Positions 37,320 to 50,930 are shown, counted from the stretch's first letter. The stretch: 64,000 nt of DNA from Ptiloglossa arizonensis (GCF_051014685.1 NW_027478461.1:124001-188000), one strand, 5' to 3'. Numbers and translations: made by a program. Notes: generated by a model from the letters alone, not told the origin.

Positions 37320-40085
37320 TACTCGAAACCAATAACTACAATGGTCTAGGGTAAAAATACACATACCGTTGTAATCGGGCGAGTTTCTGCTTTCAGATGC
37401 AATAGGAAATTCTCGAGTTCGTCAATCAGTTCGCGAGATATGGGAGTTTGAAGTTAAGGAATGGTTGAGAAACCATCACAATTTTCGCAAATCTGATACT
37501 CGAAATCAGTAACTACTATGGCCTAGGGGAAAAATACACATACTGTTGAAATCGGGCGAGTTTCTTCTTTCAGACGCAATAGGAAATTCTCGAGTTCGTC
37601 AATCCGTTCGCGAGATATGAGAGTTGGAATTTAAAGAATGGTTGAGAAACCATCACAATTTTCGCAAGTCTGATACTCGAAATCAATAACTACTATGGCC
37701 TAGGGGAAAAATACACATACTGTTGTAATCGGGCCAGTTTCTGCTTTCAGATGCAATAGGAAATTCTCGAGTTCGTCAATCTGTTCGCGAGATATGGAAG
37801 TGTGAAGTTAAGGAATGGTTGAGAAACCATCAAAATTTTCGCAAGTCTGATACTCGAAACCAATAACTGGAATGGTCTAGGGGAAAAGTACAGATACCGT
37901 TGTAATCGGGCGAGTTTCTGCTTTCAGATGCAATAGGAAATTCTCGAGTTCGTCAATCCGTTCGCAAGATATGGGAGTTTGAATTTAAGGAATGGTTGAG
38001 AAACCATCACAATTTTCGCAAGTCTGATACTCGAAATCAATAACTACTGTGGCCTAAGGAAAAAATACACATACTGTTGAAATCGGGCGAGTTTCTTCTT
38101 TCAGATGCAATAGGAAATTCTCGAGTTCGTCAATCCGTTCGCGAGATATGAGAGTTGGAAGTTAAGGAATGGTTGAGAAACCGTTAAAATTTTCGCAAGT
38201 CTGATACTCGAAACCAATAACTACAATGGTCTAGGGGAAAAATACACATACCGTTGTAATCGGGCGAGTTTCTGCTTTCAGATGCAATAGGAAATTCTCG
38301 AGTTCGTCAATCAGTTCGCGAGATATGAGAGTTTGAAGTTAAGGAATGGTTGAGAAACCATCACAATTTTCGCAAATCTGATACTCGAAATCAATAACTA
38401 CTATGGCCTAGGGGAAAAATACACATACTGTTGAAATCGGGCGAGTTTCTTCTTTCAGATGCAATAGGAAATTCTCGAGTTCGTCAATCCGTTCGCGAGA
38501 TATGAGAGTTGGAATTTAAGGAATGGTTGAGAAACCATCACAATTTTCGCAAGTCTGATACTCGAAATCAATAACTACTATGGCCTAGGGGAAAAATACA
38601 CATACTGTTGTAATCGGGCCAGTTTCTGCTTTCAGATGCAATAGGAAATTCTCGAGTTCGTCAATCTGTTCGCGAGATATGGAAGTGTGAAGTTAAGGAA
38701 TGGTTGAGAAACCATCAAAATTTTCGCAAGTCTGATACTCGAAACCAATAACTGGAATGGCCTAGGGGAAAAGTACAGATACCGTTGTAATCGGGCGAGT
38801 TTCTGCTTTCAGATGCAATAGGAAATTCTCGAGTTCGTCAATCCGTTCGCAAGGTATGGGAGTTTGAAGTTAAGGAATGGTTGAGAAACCATCACAATTT
38901 TCGCAAGTCTGATACTCGAAATCAATAACTACTGTGGCCTAAGGAAAAAATACACATACTGTTGAAATCGGGCGAGTTTCTTCTTTCAGATGCAATAGGA
39001 AATTCTCGAGTTCGTCAATCCGTTCGCGAGATATGAGAGTTGGAAGTTAAGGAATGGTTGAGAAACCATTAAAATTTTCGCAAGTCTGATACTCGAAACC
39101 AATAACTACAATGGTCTAGGGGAAAAATACACATACCGTTGTAATCGGGCGAGTTTCTGCTTTCAGATGCAATAGGAAATTCTCGAGTTCGTCAATCAGT
39201 TCGCGAGATATGAGAGTTTGAAGTTAAGGAATGGTTGAGAAACCATCACAATTTTCGCAAATCTGATACTCGAAATCAATAACTACTATGGCCTAGGGGA
39301 AAAATACACATACTGTTGAAATCGGGCGAGTTTCTTCTTTCAGATGCAATAGGAAATTCTCGAGTTCGTCAATCCGTTCGCGAGATATGAGAGTTGGAAT
39401 TTAAGGAATGGTTGAGAAACCATCACAATTTTCGCAAGTCTGATACTCGAAATCAATAACTACTATGGCCTAGGGGAAAAATACACATACTGTTGTAATC
39501 GGGCCAGTTTCTGCTTTCAGATGCAATAGGAAATTCTCGAGTTCGTCAATCTGTTCGCGAGATATGGAAGTGTGAAGTTAAGGAATGGTTGAGAAACCAT
39601 CAAAATTTTCGCAAGTCTGATACTCGAAACCAATAACTGGAATGGCCTAGGGGAAAAGTACAGATACCGTTGTAATCGGGCGAGTTTCTGCTTTCAGATG
39701 CAATAGGAAATTCTCGAGTTCGTCAATCCGTTCGCAAGGTATGGGAGTTTGAAGTTAAGGAATGGTTGAGAAACCATCACAATTTTCGCAAGTCTGATAC
39801 TCGAAATCAATAACTACTGTGGCCTAAGGAAAAAATACACATACTGTTGAAATCGGGCGAGTTTCTTCTTTCAGATGCAATAGGAAATTCTCGAGTTCGT
39901 CAATCCGTTCGCGAGATATGAGAGTTGGAAGTTAAGGAATGGTTGAGAAACCATTAAAATTTTCGCAAGTCTGATACTCGAAACCAATAACTACAATGGT
40001 CTAGGGGAAAAATACACATACCGTTGTAATCGGGCGAGTTTCTGCTTTCAGATGCAATAGGAAATTCTCGAGTTCGTCAATCAGT
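37320..40085. repeat. Five-monomer higher-order repeat, 885 bp, about 3.1 copies
   Basis: Two rare markers recur at exactly 885 bp: GGGCCAGTTTCTGC at 37731, 38616 and 39501, and GGCCTAAGGA at 38051, 38936 and 39821. The five monomers in order are: the CAATCAGTTCG type; TACTGTTGAAATC with GAGAGTTGGAATTT; the GGGCCAG type with GAAGTGTGAAG; the CAGATACCG type with TTCGCAAGATATG or TTCGCAAGGTATG; and GGCCTAAGG with CTTCTTTCAG. Copies two and three are almost identical, while copy one has a few changes such as TTTGAATTTAAGG. The run ends where CAATCAGTTCGCGAGATATG is followed by GAAGTGTG instead of AGAGTTTG. Confidence 0.9.
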
Positions 40086-41540
40086 TCGCGAGATATGGAA
40101 GTGTGAAGTTAAGGAATGGTTGAGAAACCATCAAAATTTTCGCAAGTCTGATACTCGAAACCAATAACTGGAATGGCCTAGGGGAAAAGTACACATACCG
40201 TTGTAATCGGGCGAGTTTCTGCTTTCAGATGCAATAGGAAATTCTCGAGTTCGTCAATCCGTTCGCAAGATATGGGAGTTTGAATTTAAGGAATGGTTGA
40301 GAAACCATCACAATTTTCGCAAGTCTGATACTCGAAATCAATAACTACTGTGGCCTAAGGAAAAAATACACATACTGTTGAAATCGGGCGAGTTTCTTCT
40401 TTCAGATGCAATAGGAAATTCTCGAGTTCGTCAATCCGTTCGCGAGATATGAGAGTTGGAAGTTAAGGAATGGTTGAGAAACTATTAAAATTTTCGCAAG
40501 TCTGATACTCGAAACCAATAACTACAATGGTCTAGGGGAGAAATACACATACCGTTGTAATCGGGCGAGTTTCTGCTTTCAGATGCAATAGGAAATTCTC
40601 GAGTTCGTCAATCAGTTCGCGAGATATGGAAGTGTGAAGTTAAGGAATGGTTGAGAAACCATCAAAATTTTCGCAAGTCTGATACTCGAAACCAATAACT
40701 GGAATGGCCTAGGGGAAAAGTACACATACCGTTGTAATCGGGCGAGTTTCTGCTTTCAGATGCAATAGGAAATTCTCGAGTTCGTCAATCCGTTCGCGAG
40801 ATATGGGAGTTTGAAGTTAAGGAATGGTTGAGAAACCATCACAATTTTCGCCAGTCTGATACTCGAAATCAATAACTACTATGGCCTAGGGGAAAAATAC
40901 ACATACTGTTGAAATCGGGCGAGTTTCTTCTTTCAGATGCAAAAGGAAATTCTCGAGTTCGTCAATCCGTTCGCGAGATATGAGAGTTGGAAGTTAAGGA
41001 ATGGTTGAGAAACTATTAAAATTTTCGCAAGTCTGATACTCGAAACCAATAACTACAATGGTCTAGGGGAGAAATACACATACCGTTGTAATCGGGCGAG
41101 TTTCTGCTTTCAGATGCAATAGGAAATTCTCGAGTTCGTCAATCAGTTCGCGAGATATGGAAGTGTGAAGTTAAGGAATGGTTGAGAAACCATCAAAATT
41201 TTCGCAAGTCTGATACTCGAAACCAATAACTGGAATGGCCTATGGGAAAAGTACACATACCGTTGTAATCGGGCGAGTTTCTGCTTTCAGATGCAATAGG
41301 AAATTCTCGAGTTCGTCAATCCGTTCGCGAGATATGGGAGTTTGAAGTTAAGGAATGGTTGAGAAACCATCACAATTTTCGCCAGTCTGATACTCGAAAT
41401 CAATAACTACTATGGCCTAGGGGAAAAATACACATACTGTTGAAATCGGGCGAGTTTCTTCTTTCAGATGCAATAGGAAATTCTCGAGTTCGTCAATCCG
41501 TTCGCGAGATATGAGAGTTGGAAGTTAAGGAATGGTTGAG
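39550..41540. repeat. Three-monomer higher-order repeat, 531 bp, about 3.7 copies
   Basis: It overlaps the end of the 885-bp run and continues with a 531-bp period. GAAGTGTGAAG occurs at about 40091, 40622 and 41153, and AACTATTAAAATTTTC at 40480 and 41011. Monomer order is GAAGTGTGAAG / ACTGGAATGG, then GGGAGTTTG / CACAATTTTCG / ACTACTATGG (or ACTACTGTGG), then GAGAGTTGG / TTAAAATTTTC / ACTACAATGGTC with GGGGAGAAATAC in two copies. It is the same trio as part of the five-monomer unit with two monomers removed, so the 3-mer may derive from the 5-mer by deletion. Confidence 0.8.
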
Positions 41541-43679
41541 AAACCATCACAATTTTCGCAAGTCTGATACTCGAAATCAATAACTACTATGGCCTAGGGG
41601 AAAAATACACATACTGTTGTAATCGGGCGAGTTTCTGCTTTCAGATGCAATAGGAAATTCTCGAGTTCGTCAATCCGTTCGCGAGATATGAGAGTTGGAA
41701 GTTAAGGAATGGTTGAGAAACCATCAAAATTTTCGCAAGTCTAATACTCGAAACCAATATCTACAATGGTCTAGGGTAAAAATACACATACCGTTGTAAT
41801 CGGGCGAGTTTCTGCTTTCAGATGCAATAGGAAATTCTCGAGTTCGTCAATCTGTTCGCGAGATATGGATGTGTGAAGTTAAGGAATGGTTGAGAAACCA
41901 TCAAAATTTTCGCAAGTCTGATACTCGAAACCAATAACTGGAATGGCCTAGGGGAAAAGTACAGATACCGTTGTAATCGGGCGAGTTTCTGCTTTCAGAT
42001 GCAATAGGAAATTCTCGAGTTCGTCAATCCGTTCGCAAGATATGGGAGTTTGAAGTTAAGGAATGGTTGAGAAACCATCACAATTTTCGCAAGTCTGATA
42101 CTCGAAATCAATAACTACTGTGGCCTAAGGAAAAAATACACATACTGTTGAAATCGGGCGAGTTTCTTCTTTCAGATGCAATAGGAAATTCTCGAGTTCG
42201 TCAATCCGTTCGCGAGATATGAGAGTTGGAAGTTAAGGAATGGTTGAGAAACCATTAAAATTTTCGCAAGTCTGATACCCGAAACCAATAACTACAATGG
42301 TCTAGGGGAAAAATACACATACCGTTGTAATCGGGCGAGTTTCTGCTTTCAGATGCAATAGGAAATTCTCGAGTTCGTCAATCTGTTCGCGAGATATGGA
42401 AGTGTGAAGGTAAGGAATGGTTGAGAAGCCATCAAAATTTTCGCAAGTCTGATACTCGAAACCAATAACTGGAATGGCCTAGGGGAAAAGTACACATACC
42501 GTTGTAATCGGGCGAGTTTCTGCTTTCAGATGCAATAGGAAATTCTCGAGATCATGAATCCGATCGCGAGATATGGGAGTTTGAAGTTAAGGAATGGTTG
42601 AGAAACCATCACAATTTTCGCAAGTCTGATACTCGAAATCAATAACTACTATGGCCTAGGGGAAAAATACACATACTGTTGAAATCGGGCGAGTTTCTTC
42701 TTTCAGATGCAATAGGAAATTCTCGATTTCGTCAATCCGTTGGCGAGATATGAGAGTTGGAAGTTATGGAATGGTTGAGAAACCATCAAAATTTTCGCAA
42801 GTCTGATACTCGAAACCAATAACTACAATGGTCTAGGGGAAAAATACACATACCGTTGTAATCGGGCGAGTTTCTGCTTTCAGATGCAATAGGAAATTCT
42901 CGAGTTCGTCAATCTGTTCGCGAGATATGGAAGTGTGAAGTTAAGGAATGGTTGAGAAACCATCACAATTTTCGCAAGTCTGATACTCGAAATCAATAAC
43001 TACTATGGCCTAGGGGAAAAATACACATACTGTTGAAATCGGGCGAGTTTCTTCTTTCAGATGCAATAGGAAATTCTCGAGTTCGTCAATCCGTTCGCGA
43101 GATATGAGAGTTGGAAGTTAAGGAATGGTTGAGATACCATCAAAATTTTCGCAAGTCTGATACTCGAAACCAATAACTACAATTGTCTAGGGGAAAAATA
43201 CACATACCGTTGTAATCGGGCGAGTTTCTGCTTTCAGATGCTATAGGAAATTCTCGAGTTCGTCAATCCGTTCGCGAGATATGGGAGTTTGAAGTTAAGG
43301 AATGGTTGAGAAACCATCACAATTTTCGCAAGTCTGATACTCGAAATCAATAACTACTATGGCCTAAGGGAAAAATACACATACTGTTGAAATCGGGCGA
43401 GTTTCTGCTTTCAGATGCAATAGGAAATTCTCGAGTTCGTCAATCTGTTCGCGAGATATGGAAGTGTGAAGTTAAGGAATGGTTGAGAAACCATCACAAT
43501 TTTCGCAAGTCTGATACTCGAAATCAATAACTACTATGGCCTAGGGGAAAAATACACATACTGTTGTAATCGGGCGAGTTTCTGCTTTCAGATGCAATAG
43601 GAAATTCTCGAGTTCGTCAATCCGTTCGCGAGATATGAGAGTTGGAAGTTAAGGAATGGTTGAGAAACCATCAAAATTT

Positions 43680-45955
43680 TCGCAAGTCTGATACTCGAAA
43701 CCAATAACTACAATGGTCTAGGGGAAAAATACACACACCGTTGTAATCGGGCGAGTTTCTGCTTTCAGATGCAATAGGAAATTCTCGAGTTCGTCAATCT
43801 GTTCGCGAGATATGGAAGTGTGAAGTTAAGGAATGGTTGAGAAACCGTCAAAATTTTCGCAAGTCTGATACTCGAAACCAATAACTGGAATGGCCTAGGG
43901 GAAAAGTACACATACCGTTGTAATCGGGCGAGTTTCTGCTTTCAGATGCAATAGGAAATTCTCGAGTTCGTCAATCCGTTCGCGAGATATGGGAGTTTGA
44001 AGTTAAGGAATGGTTGAGAAACCATCACAATTTTCGCCAGTCTGATACTCGAAATCAATAACTACTATGGCCTAGGGGAAAAATACACATACTGTTGAAA
44101 TCGGGCGAGTTTCTTCTTTCAGATGCAATAGGAAATTCTCGAGTTCGTCAATCCGTTCGCGAGATATGAGAGTTGGAAGTTAAGGAATGCTTGAGAAACC
44201 ATCACAATTTTCGCAAGTCTGATACTCGAAATCAATAACTACTATGGCCTAGGGGAAAAATACACATACTGTTGTAATCGGGCCAGTTTCTGCTTTCAGA
44301 TGCAATAGGAAATTCTCGAGTTCGTCAATCCGTTCGCGAGATATGAGAGTTGGAAGTTAAGGAATCGTTGAGAAACCATCAAAATTTTCGCAAGTCTAAT
44401 ACTCGAAACCAATAACTACAATGGTCTAGGGGAAAAATACACATACCGTTATAATCGGGCGGGTTTCTGCTTTCAGATGCAATAGGAAATTCTCAAGTTC
44501 GTCAATCAGTTCGCGAGATATGGAAGTGTGAAGTTAAGGAATGGTTGAGAAACCATCAAAATTTTCGCAAGTCTGATACTCGAAACCAATAACTGGAATG
44601 GCCTAGGGGAAAAGTACACATACCGTTGTAATCGGGCGAGTTTCTGCTTTCAGATGCAATAGGAAATTCTCGAGTTCGTCAATCCGTTCGCGAGATATGG
44701 GAGTTTGAAGTTAAGGAATGGTTGAGAAACCATCACAATTTTCGCAAATCTGATACTCGAAATCAATAACTACTATGGCCTAGGGGAAAAATACACATAC
44801 TGTTGAAATCGGGCGAGTTTCTGCTTTCAGATGCAATAGGAAATTCTCGAGTTCGTCAATCCGTTCGCGAGATATGGGAGTTTGAAGTTAAGGAATGGTT
44901 GAGAAACCATCACAATTTTCGCAAGTCTGATACTCGAAATCAATAACTACTGTGGCCTAAGGGAAAAATACACATACTGTTGAAATCGGGCGAGTTTCTT
45001 CTTTCAGATGCAATACGAAATTCTCGAGTTCGTCAATCTGTTCGCGAGATATGGAAGTGTGAAGTTAAGGAATGGTTGAGAAGCCATCAAAATTTTCGCA
45101 AGTCTGATACTCGAAACCAATAACTGGAATGGCCTAGGGGAAAAGTACACATACCGTTGTAATCGGGCGAGTTTCTGCTTTCAGATGCAATAGGAAATTC
45201 TCGAGTACGTTAATCCGTTCGCGAAATATGGGAGTTTGAAGTTAAGGAATGGTTGAGAAACCATCACAATTTTCGCAAGTCTGATACTCGAAATCAATAA
45301 CTACTGTGGCCTAAGGGAAAAATACACATACTGTTGAAATCGGGCGAGTTTCTTCTTCCAGATGCAATACGAAATTCTCGAGTTCGTCAATCCGTTCGCG
45401 AGATATGAGAGTTGGAAGTTAAGGAATGGTTGAGAAACCATCAAAATTTTCGCAAGTCTGATACTCGAAACCAATAACTACAATGGTCTAGGGGAAAAAT
45501 ACACATACCGTTGTAATCGGGCGAGTTTCTGCTTTCAGATGCAATAGGAAATTCTCGAGTTCGTCAATCTGTTCGCGAGATATGGAAGTGTGAAGTTAAG
45601 GAATGGTTGAGAAGCCATCAAAATTTTCGAAAGTCTGATACTCGAAACCAATAACTGGAATGGCCTAGGGGAAAAGTACACATACCGTTGTAATCGGGCG
45701 AGTTTCTGCTTTCAGATGCAATAGGAAATTCTCGAGTTCGTCAATCCGTTCGCGAGATATGGGAGTTTGAAGTTAAGGAATGGTTGAGAAACCATCACAA
45801 TTTTCGCAAGTCTGATACTCGAAATCAATAACTACTATGGCCTAGGGGAAAAATACACATACTGTTGAAATCGGGCGAGTTTCTTCTTTCAGATGCAATA
45901 GGAAATTCTCGAGTTCGTCAATCCGTTCGCGAGATATGAGAGTTGGAAGTTAAGG
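43680..45955. repeat. Fourteen-monomer unit, copy 1 (period 2478 bp)
   Basis: It matches 46158-48433 at offset 2478, exactly 14 monomers with no net indel. Shared rare markers are AATACACACACCG (43731 and 46209), GTTATAATCGGGCGGG, CTCAAGTTCGTCAATCAG, CAATACGAAATTC, TTCGCGAAATATGGG and TTTTCGAAAGTCTG. Differences include GTACGTTAATCC here versus GTACGTCAATCC there. Confidence 0.9.
44200..45190. repeat. About 1-kb block repeated at 55348-56338 (offset 11148)
   Basis: The GTTATAATC / GGGCGGGTTTCTGC monomer (44448 and 55596), the CGCAAATCTGATAC monomer and the CAATACGAAATTC / CAATCTGTTCG monomer recur in the same order. The offset is 63 monomers minus the three 1-bp deletions near 51513, 54190 and 54720. 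The 55-kb copy has private changes (TTCACGAGTTCGTCATTCC, GGTCGAGGAG, CTGCCTTCCGATG). Confidence 0.8.
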
Positions 45956-46157
45956 AATCGTTGAGAAACCATCAAAATTTTCGCAAGTCTAATACTCGAA
46001 ACCAATAACTACAATGGTCTAGGGGAAAAATACACATACCGTTATAATCGGGCGGGTTTCTGCTTTCAGATGCAATAGGAAATTCTCGAGTTCGTCAATC
46101 TGTTCGCGAGATATGGAAGTGTGAAGTTAAGGAATGGTTGAGAAGCCATCAAAATTT

Positions 46158-48433
46158 TCGAAAGTCTGATACTCGAAACCAATAACTACAATGGTCTAGG
46201 GGAAAAATACACACACCGTTGTAATCGGGCGAGTTTCTGCTTTCAGATGCAATAGGAAATTCTCGAGTTCGTCAATCTGTTCGCGAGATATGGAAGTGTG
46301 AAGTTAAGGAATGGTTGAGAAACCGTCAAAATTTTCGCAAGTCTGATACTCGAAACCAATAACTGGAATGGCCTAGGGGAAAAGTACACATACCGTTGTA
46401 ATCGGGCGAGTTTCTGCTTTCAGATGCAATAGGAAATTCTCGAGTTCGTCAATCCGTTCGCGAGATATGGGAGTTTGAAGTTAAGGAATGGTTGAGAAAC
46501 CATCACAATTTTCGCCAGTCTGATACTCGAAATCAATAACTACTATGGCCTAGGGGAAAAATACACATACTGTTGAAATCGGGCGAGTTTCTTCTTTCAG
46601 ATGCAATAGGAAATTCTCGAGTTCGTCAATCCGTTCGCGAGATATGAGAGTTGGAAGTTAAGGAATGCTTGAGAAACCATCACAATTTTCGCAAGTCTGA
46701 TACTCGAAATCAATAACTACTATGGCCTAGGGGAAAAATACACATACTGTTGTAATCGGGCCAGTTTCTGCTTTCAGATGCAATAGGAAATTCTCGAGTT
46801 CGTCAATCCGTTCGCGAGATATGAGAGTTGGAAGTTAAGGAATCGTTGAGAAACCATCAAAATTTTCGCAAGTCTAATACTCGAAACCAATAACTACAAT
46901 GGTCTAGGGGAAAAATACACATACCGTTATAATCGGGCGGGTTTCTGCTTTCAGATGCAATAGGAAATTCTCAAGTTCGTCAATCAGTTCGCGAGATATG
47001 GAAGTGTGAAGTTAAGGAATGGTTGAGAAACCATCAAAATTTTCGCAAGTCTGATACTCGAAACCAATAACTGGAATGGCCTAGGGGAAAAGTACACATA
47101 CCGTTGTAATCGGGCGAGTTTCTGCTTTCAGATGCAATAGGAAATTCTCGAGTTCGTCAATCCGTTCGCGAGATATGGGAGTTTGAAGTTAAGGAATGGT
47201 TGAGAAACCATCACAATTTTCGCAAATCTGATACTCGAAATCAATAACTACTATGGCCTAGGGGAAAAATACACATACTGTTGAAATCGGGCGAGTTTCT
47301 GCTTTCAGATGCAATAGGAAATTCTCGAGTTCGTCAATCCGTTCGCGAGATATGGGAGTTTGAAGTTAAGGAATGGTTGAGAAACCATCACAATTTTCGC
47401 AAGTCTGATACTCGAAATCAATAACTACTGTGGCCTAAGGGAAAAATACACATACTGTTGAAATCGGGCGAGTTTCTTCTTTCAGATGCAATACGAAATT
47501 CTCGAGTTCGTCAATCTGTTCGCGAGATATGGAAGTGTGAAGTTAAGGAATGGTTGAGAAGCCATCAAAATTTTCGCAAGTCTGATACTCGAAACCAATA
47601 ACTGGAATGGCCTAGGGGAAAAGTACACATACCGTTGTAATCGGGCGAGTTTCTGCTTTCAGATGCAATAGGAAATTCTCGAGTACGTCAATCCGTTCGC
47701 GAAATATGGGAGTTTGAAGTTAAGGAATGGTTGAGAAACCATCACAATTTTCGCAAGTCTGATACTCGAAATCAATAACTACTGTGGCCTAAGGGAAAAA
47801 TACACATACTGTTGAAATCGGGCGAGTTTCTTCTTCCAGATGCAATACGAAATTCTCGAGTTCGTCAATCCGTTCGCGAGATATGAGAGTTGGAAGTTAA
47901 GGAATGGTTGAGAAACCATCAAAATTTTCGCAAGTCTGATACTCGAAACCAATAACTACAATGGTCTAGGGGAAAAATACACATACCGTTGTAATCGGGC
48001 GAGTTTCTGCTTTCAGATGCAATAGGAAATTCTCGAGTTCGTCAATCTGTTCGCGAGATATGGAAGTGTGAAGTTAAGGAATGGTTGAGAAGCCATCAAA
48101 ATTTTCGAAAGTCTGATACTCGAAACCAATAACTGGAATGGCCTAGGGGAAAAGTACACATACCGTTGTAATCGGGCGAGTTTCTGCTTTCAGATGCAAT
48201 AGGAAATTCTCGAGTTCGTCAATCCGTTCGCGAGATATGGGAGTTTGAAGTTAAGGAATGGTTGAGAAACCATCACAATTTTCGCAAGTCTGATACTCGA
48301 AATCAATAACTACTATGGCCTAGGGGAAAAATACACATACTGTTGAAATCGGGCGAGTTTCTTCTTTCAGATGCAATAGGAAATTCTCGAGTTCGTCAAT
48401 CCGTTCGCGAGATATGAGAGTTGGAAGTTAAGG
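46158..48433. repeat. Fourteen-monomer unit, copy 2
   Basis: It directly follows copy 1 after about 200 bp of sequence that itself repeats the GTTATAATCGGGCGGG monomer of 44.4 kb, giving a true tandem arrangement. The match ends where GGAATCGTTGAG (copy 1) is replaced by GGAATGGTTGAG with AAATTTCGGCAAG. Confidence 0.9.
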
Positions 48434-50930
48434 AATGGTTGAGAAACCATCAAAATTTCGGCAAGTCTGATACTCGAAACCAATAACTACAATGGTCTAG
48501 GGGAAAAATACACATACCGTTGTAATCGGGCGAGTTTCTGCTTTCAGATGCAATACGAAATTCTCGAGTTCGTCAATCCGTCCGCGAGATATGGAAGTGT
48601 GAAGTTAAGGAATGGTTGAGAAACCATCAAAATTTTCGCAAGTCTGATACTCGAAACCAATATCTACAATGGTCTAGGGGAAAAATACACATACCGTTGT
48701 AATCGGGCGAGTTTCTGCTTTCAGATGCAATACGAAATTCTCGAGTTCGTCAATCCGTTCGCGAGATGTGGGATTTTGAAATTAAGGAATGGTTGAGAAA
48801 CCATCACAATTTTCGCAAGTCTGATACTAGAAATCAATAACTACTATGGCCTAGGGAAAAAATACACATACTGTTCTAATCGGGCGAGTTTGTGCTTTCA
48901 GATGCAATAGGAAATTCTCGAGTTCGTCAATCCGTTCGCGAGATATGAGAGTTGGAAGTTAAGGAATGGTTGAGAAACCATCAAAATTTTCGCAAGTCTG
49001 ATACTCGAAACTAATGACTGGAATGGCCTAGGGGGAAAGTACACTTACCGTTGTAATCGGGCGAGTTTCTGCTTTCAGGTGCAATAGGAAATTCTCGAGT
49101 TCGTCAATCCGTTCGCGAGATATGGGAGTTTGAAGTTAAGGAATGGTTGAGAAACCATCACAATTTTCGCAAGTCTGATACTCGAAATCAATAACTACTA
49201 TGGCCTAGGGGAAAAATACACATACTGTTGAAATCGGGCGTGTTTCTACTTTCAGATGCAACAGGAATTTCTCGTGTTCGTCAATCCGTTCGCGAGATGT
49301 GGGAGTTTGAAGTTAAGGAATGGTTGAGAAACCATCACAATTTTCGCAAGTCTGATACTCGAAATCAATAACTACTATGGCCTAGGGAAAAAATACACAT
49401 ACTGTTGTAATCGGGCGAGTTTCTGCTTTCAGATGCAATAGGAAATTCTCGAGTTCGTCAATCCGTTCGCGAGATATGAGAGTTGGAAGTTAAGGAATGG
49501 TTGAGAAACCATCAAAATTTTCGCAAGTCTGATACTCGAAACCAATAACTACAATGGTCTAGGGGAAAAATACACATACCGTTGTAATCGGGCGAGTTTC
49601 TGCTTTCAGATGCAATACGAAATTCTCGAGTTCGTCAATCCGTCCGCGAGATATGGAAGTGTGAAGTTAAGGAATGGTTGAGAAACCATCAAAATTTTCG
49701 CAAGTCTGATACTCGAAACCAATATCTACAATGGTCTAGGGGAAAAATACACATACCGTTGTAATCGGGCGAGTTTCTGCTTTCAGATGCAATACGAAAT
49801 TCTCGAGTTCGTCAATCCGTTCGCGAGATGTGGGAGTTTGAAATTAAGGAATGGTTGAGAAACCATCACAATTTTCGCAAGTCTGATACTCGAAATCAAT
49901 AACTACTATGGCCTAGGGAAAAAATACACATACTGTTCTAATCGGGCGAGTTTGTGCTTTCAGATGCAATAGGAAATTCTCGAGTTCGTCAATCCGTTCG
50001 CGAGATATGAGAGTTGGAAGTTAAGGAATGGTTGAGAAACCATCAAAATTTTCGCAAGTCTGATACTCGAAACTAATGACTGGAATGGCCTAGGGGGAAA
50101 GTACACTTACCGTTGTAATCGGGCGAGTTTCTGCTTTCAGATGCAATAGGAAATTCTCGAGTTCGTCAATTCGTTCGCGAGATATGGGAATTTGAAGTTA
50201 AGGAATGGTTGAGAAACCATCACAATTTTCGCAAGTCTGATACTCGAAACCAATAACTGGAATGGCCTAGGGGAAAAGTACACATACAGTTGTAATCGGG
50301 CGAGTTTCTGCTTTCAGATGCAATACGAAATTCTCGAGTTCGTCAATCCGTTCGCGAGATATGAGAGTTGGAAGTTAAGGAATGGTTGAGAAACCATCAA
50401 AATTTTCGCAAGTCTGATACTCGAAACCAATAACTACAATGGTCTAGGGGAAAAATACACATACCGTTGTAATCGGGCGAGTTTCTGCTTTCAGATGCAA
50501 TACGAAATTCTCGAGTTCGTCAATCCGTCCGCGAGATATGGAAGTGTGAAGTTAAGGAATGGTTGAGAAACCATCAAAATTTTCGCAAGTCTGATACTCG
50601 AAACCAATATCTACAATGGTCTAGGGGAAAAATACACATACCGTTGTAATCGGGCGAGTTTCTGCTTTCAGATGCAATACGAAATTCTCGAGTTCGTCAA
50701 TCCGTTCGCGAGATGTGGGAGTTTGAAATTAAGGAATGGTTGAGAAACCATCACAATTTTCGCAAGTCTGATACTCGAAATCAATAACTACTATGGCCTA
50801 GGGAAAAAATACACATACTGTTCTAATCGGGCGAGTTTGTGCTTTCAGATGCAATAGGAAATTCTCGAGTTCGTCAATCCGTTCGCGAGATATGAGAGTT
50901 GGAAGTTAAGGAATGGTTGAGAAACCATCA
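48390..50930. repeat. Block repeated with 1062-bp and 885-bp steps
   Basis: A series of CCGTCCGCGAGATATGG, ACCAATATCTACAATGG, GAGATGTGGGA and TTCTAATCGGGCGAGTTTGTG occurs from 48579, again from 49641 (1062 bp later, six monomers) and from 50526 (885 bp later, five monomers). The ACTAATGACTGG / GGGGGAAAGTACACTTACC monomer occurs at 49011 and 50073 but not in the third copy. So a six-monomer and a five-monomer spacing of the same unit sit side by side. Confidence 0.8.

Larger units (their letters stand above)
35027..49218. repeat. Domain 2A: homogenised satellite domain with regular higher-order repeats
   Basis: About 80 monomers are drawn from a small set. After the first monomer nearly all have CAATAGGAAATTC or CAATACGAAATTC; I saw no CAACAGGAATTTC from about 35050 to 49218. 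Three recurring types are (a) GAAGTGTGAAG with CAAAATTTTCG and ACTGGAATGG, (b) GGGAGTTTGAAG with CACAATTTTCG and ACTACTATGG, and (c) GAGAGTTGGAAG with CAAAATTTTCG or TTAAAATTTTCG and ACTACAATGG. The box region alternates between TACCGTTGTAATCGGG, TACTGTTGTAATCGGG and TACTGTTGAAATCGGG. Regular 3-, 5- and 14-monomer higher-order units lie within it. It contains no other sequence. The lower diversity suggests younger amplification than domain 1, which is an inference from similarity alone. Confidence 0.85.
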
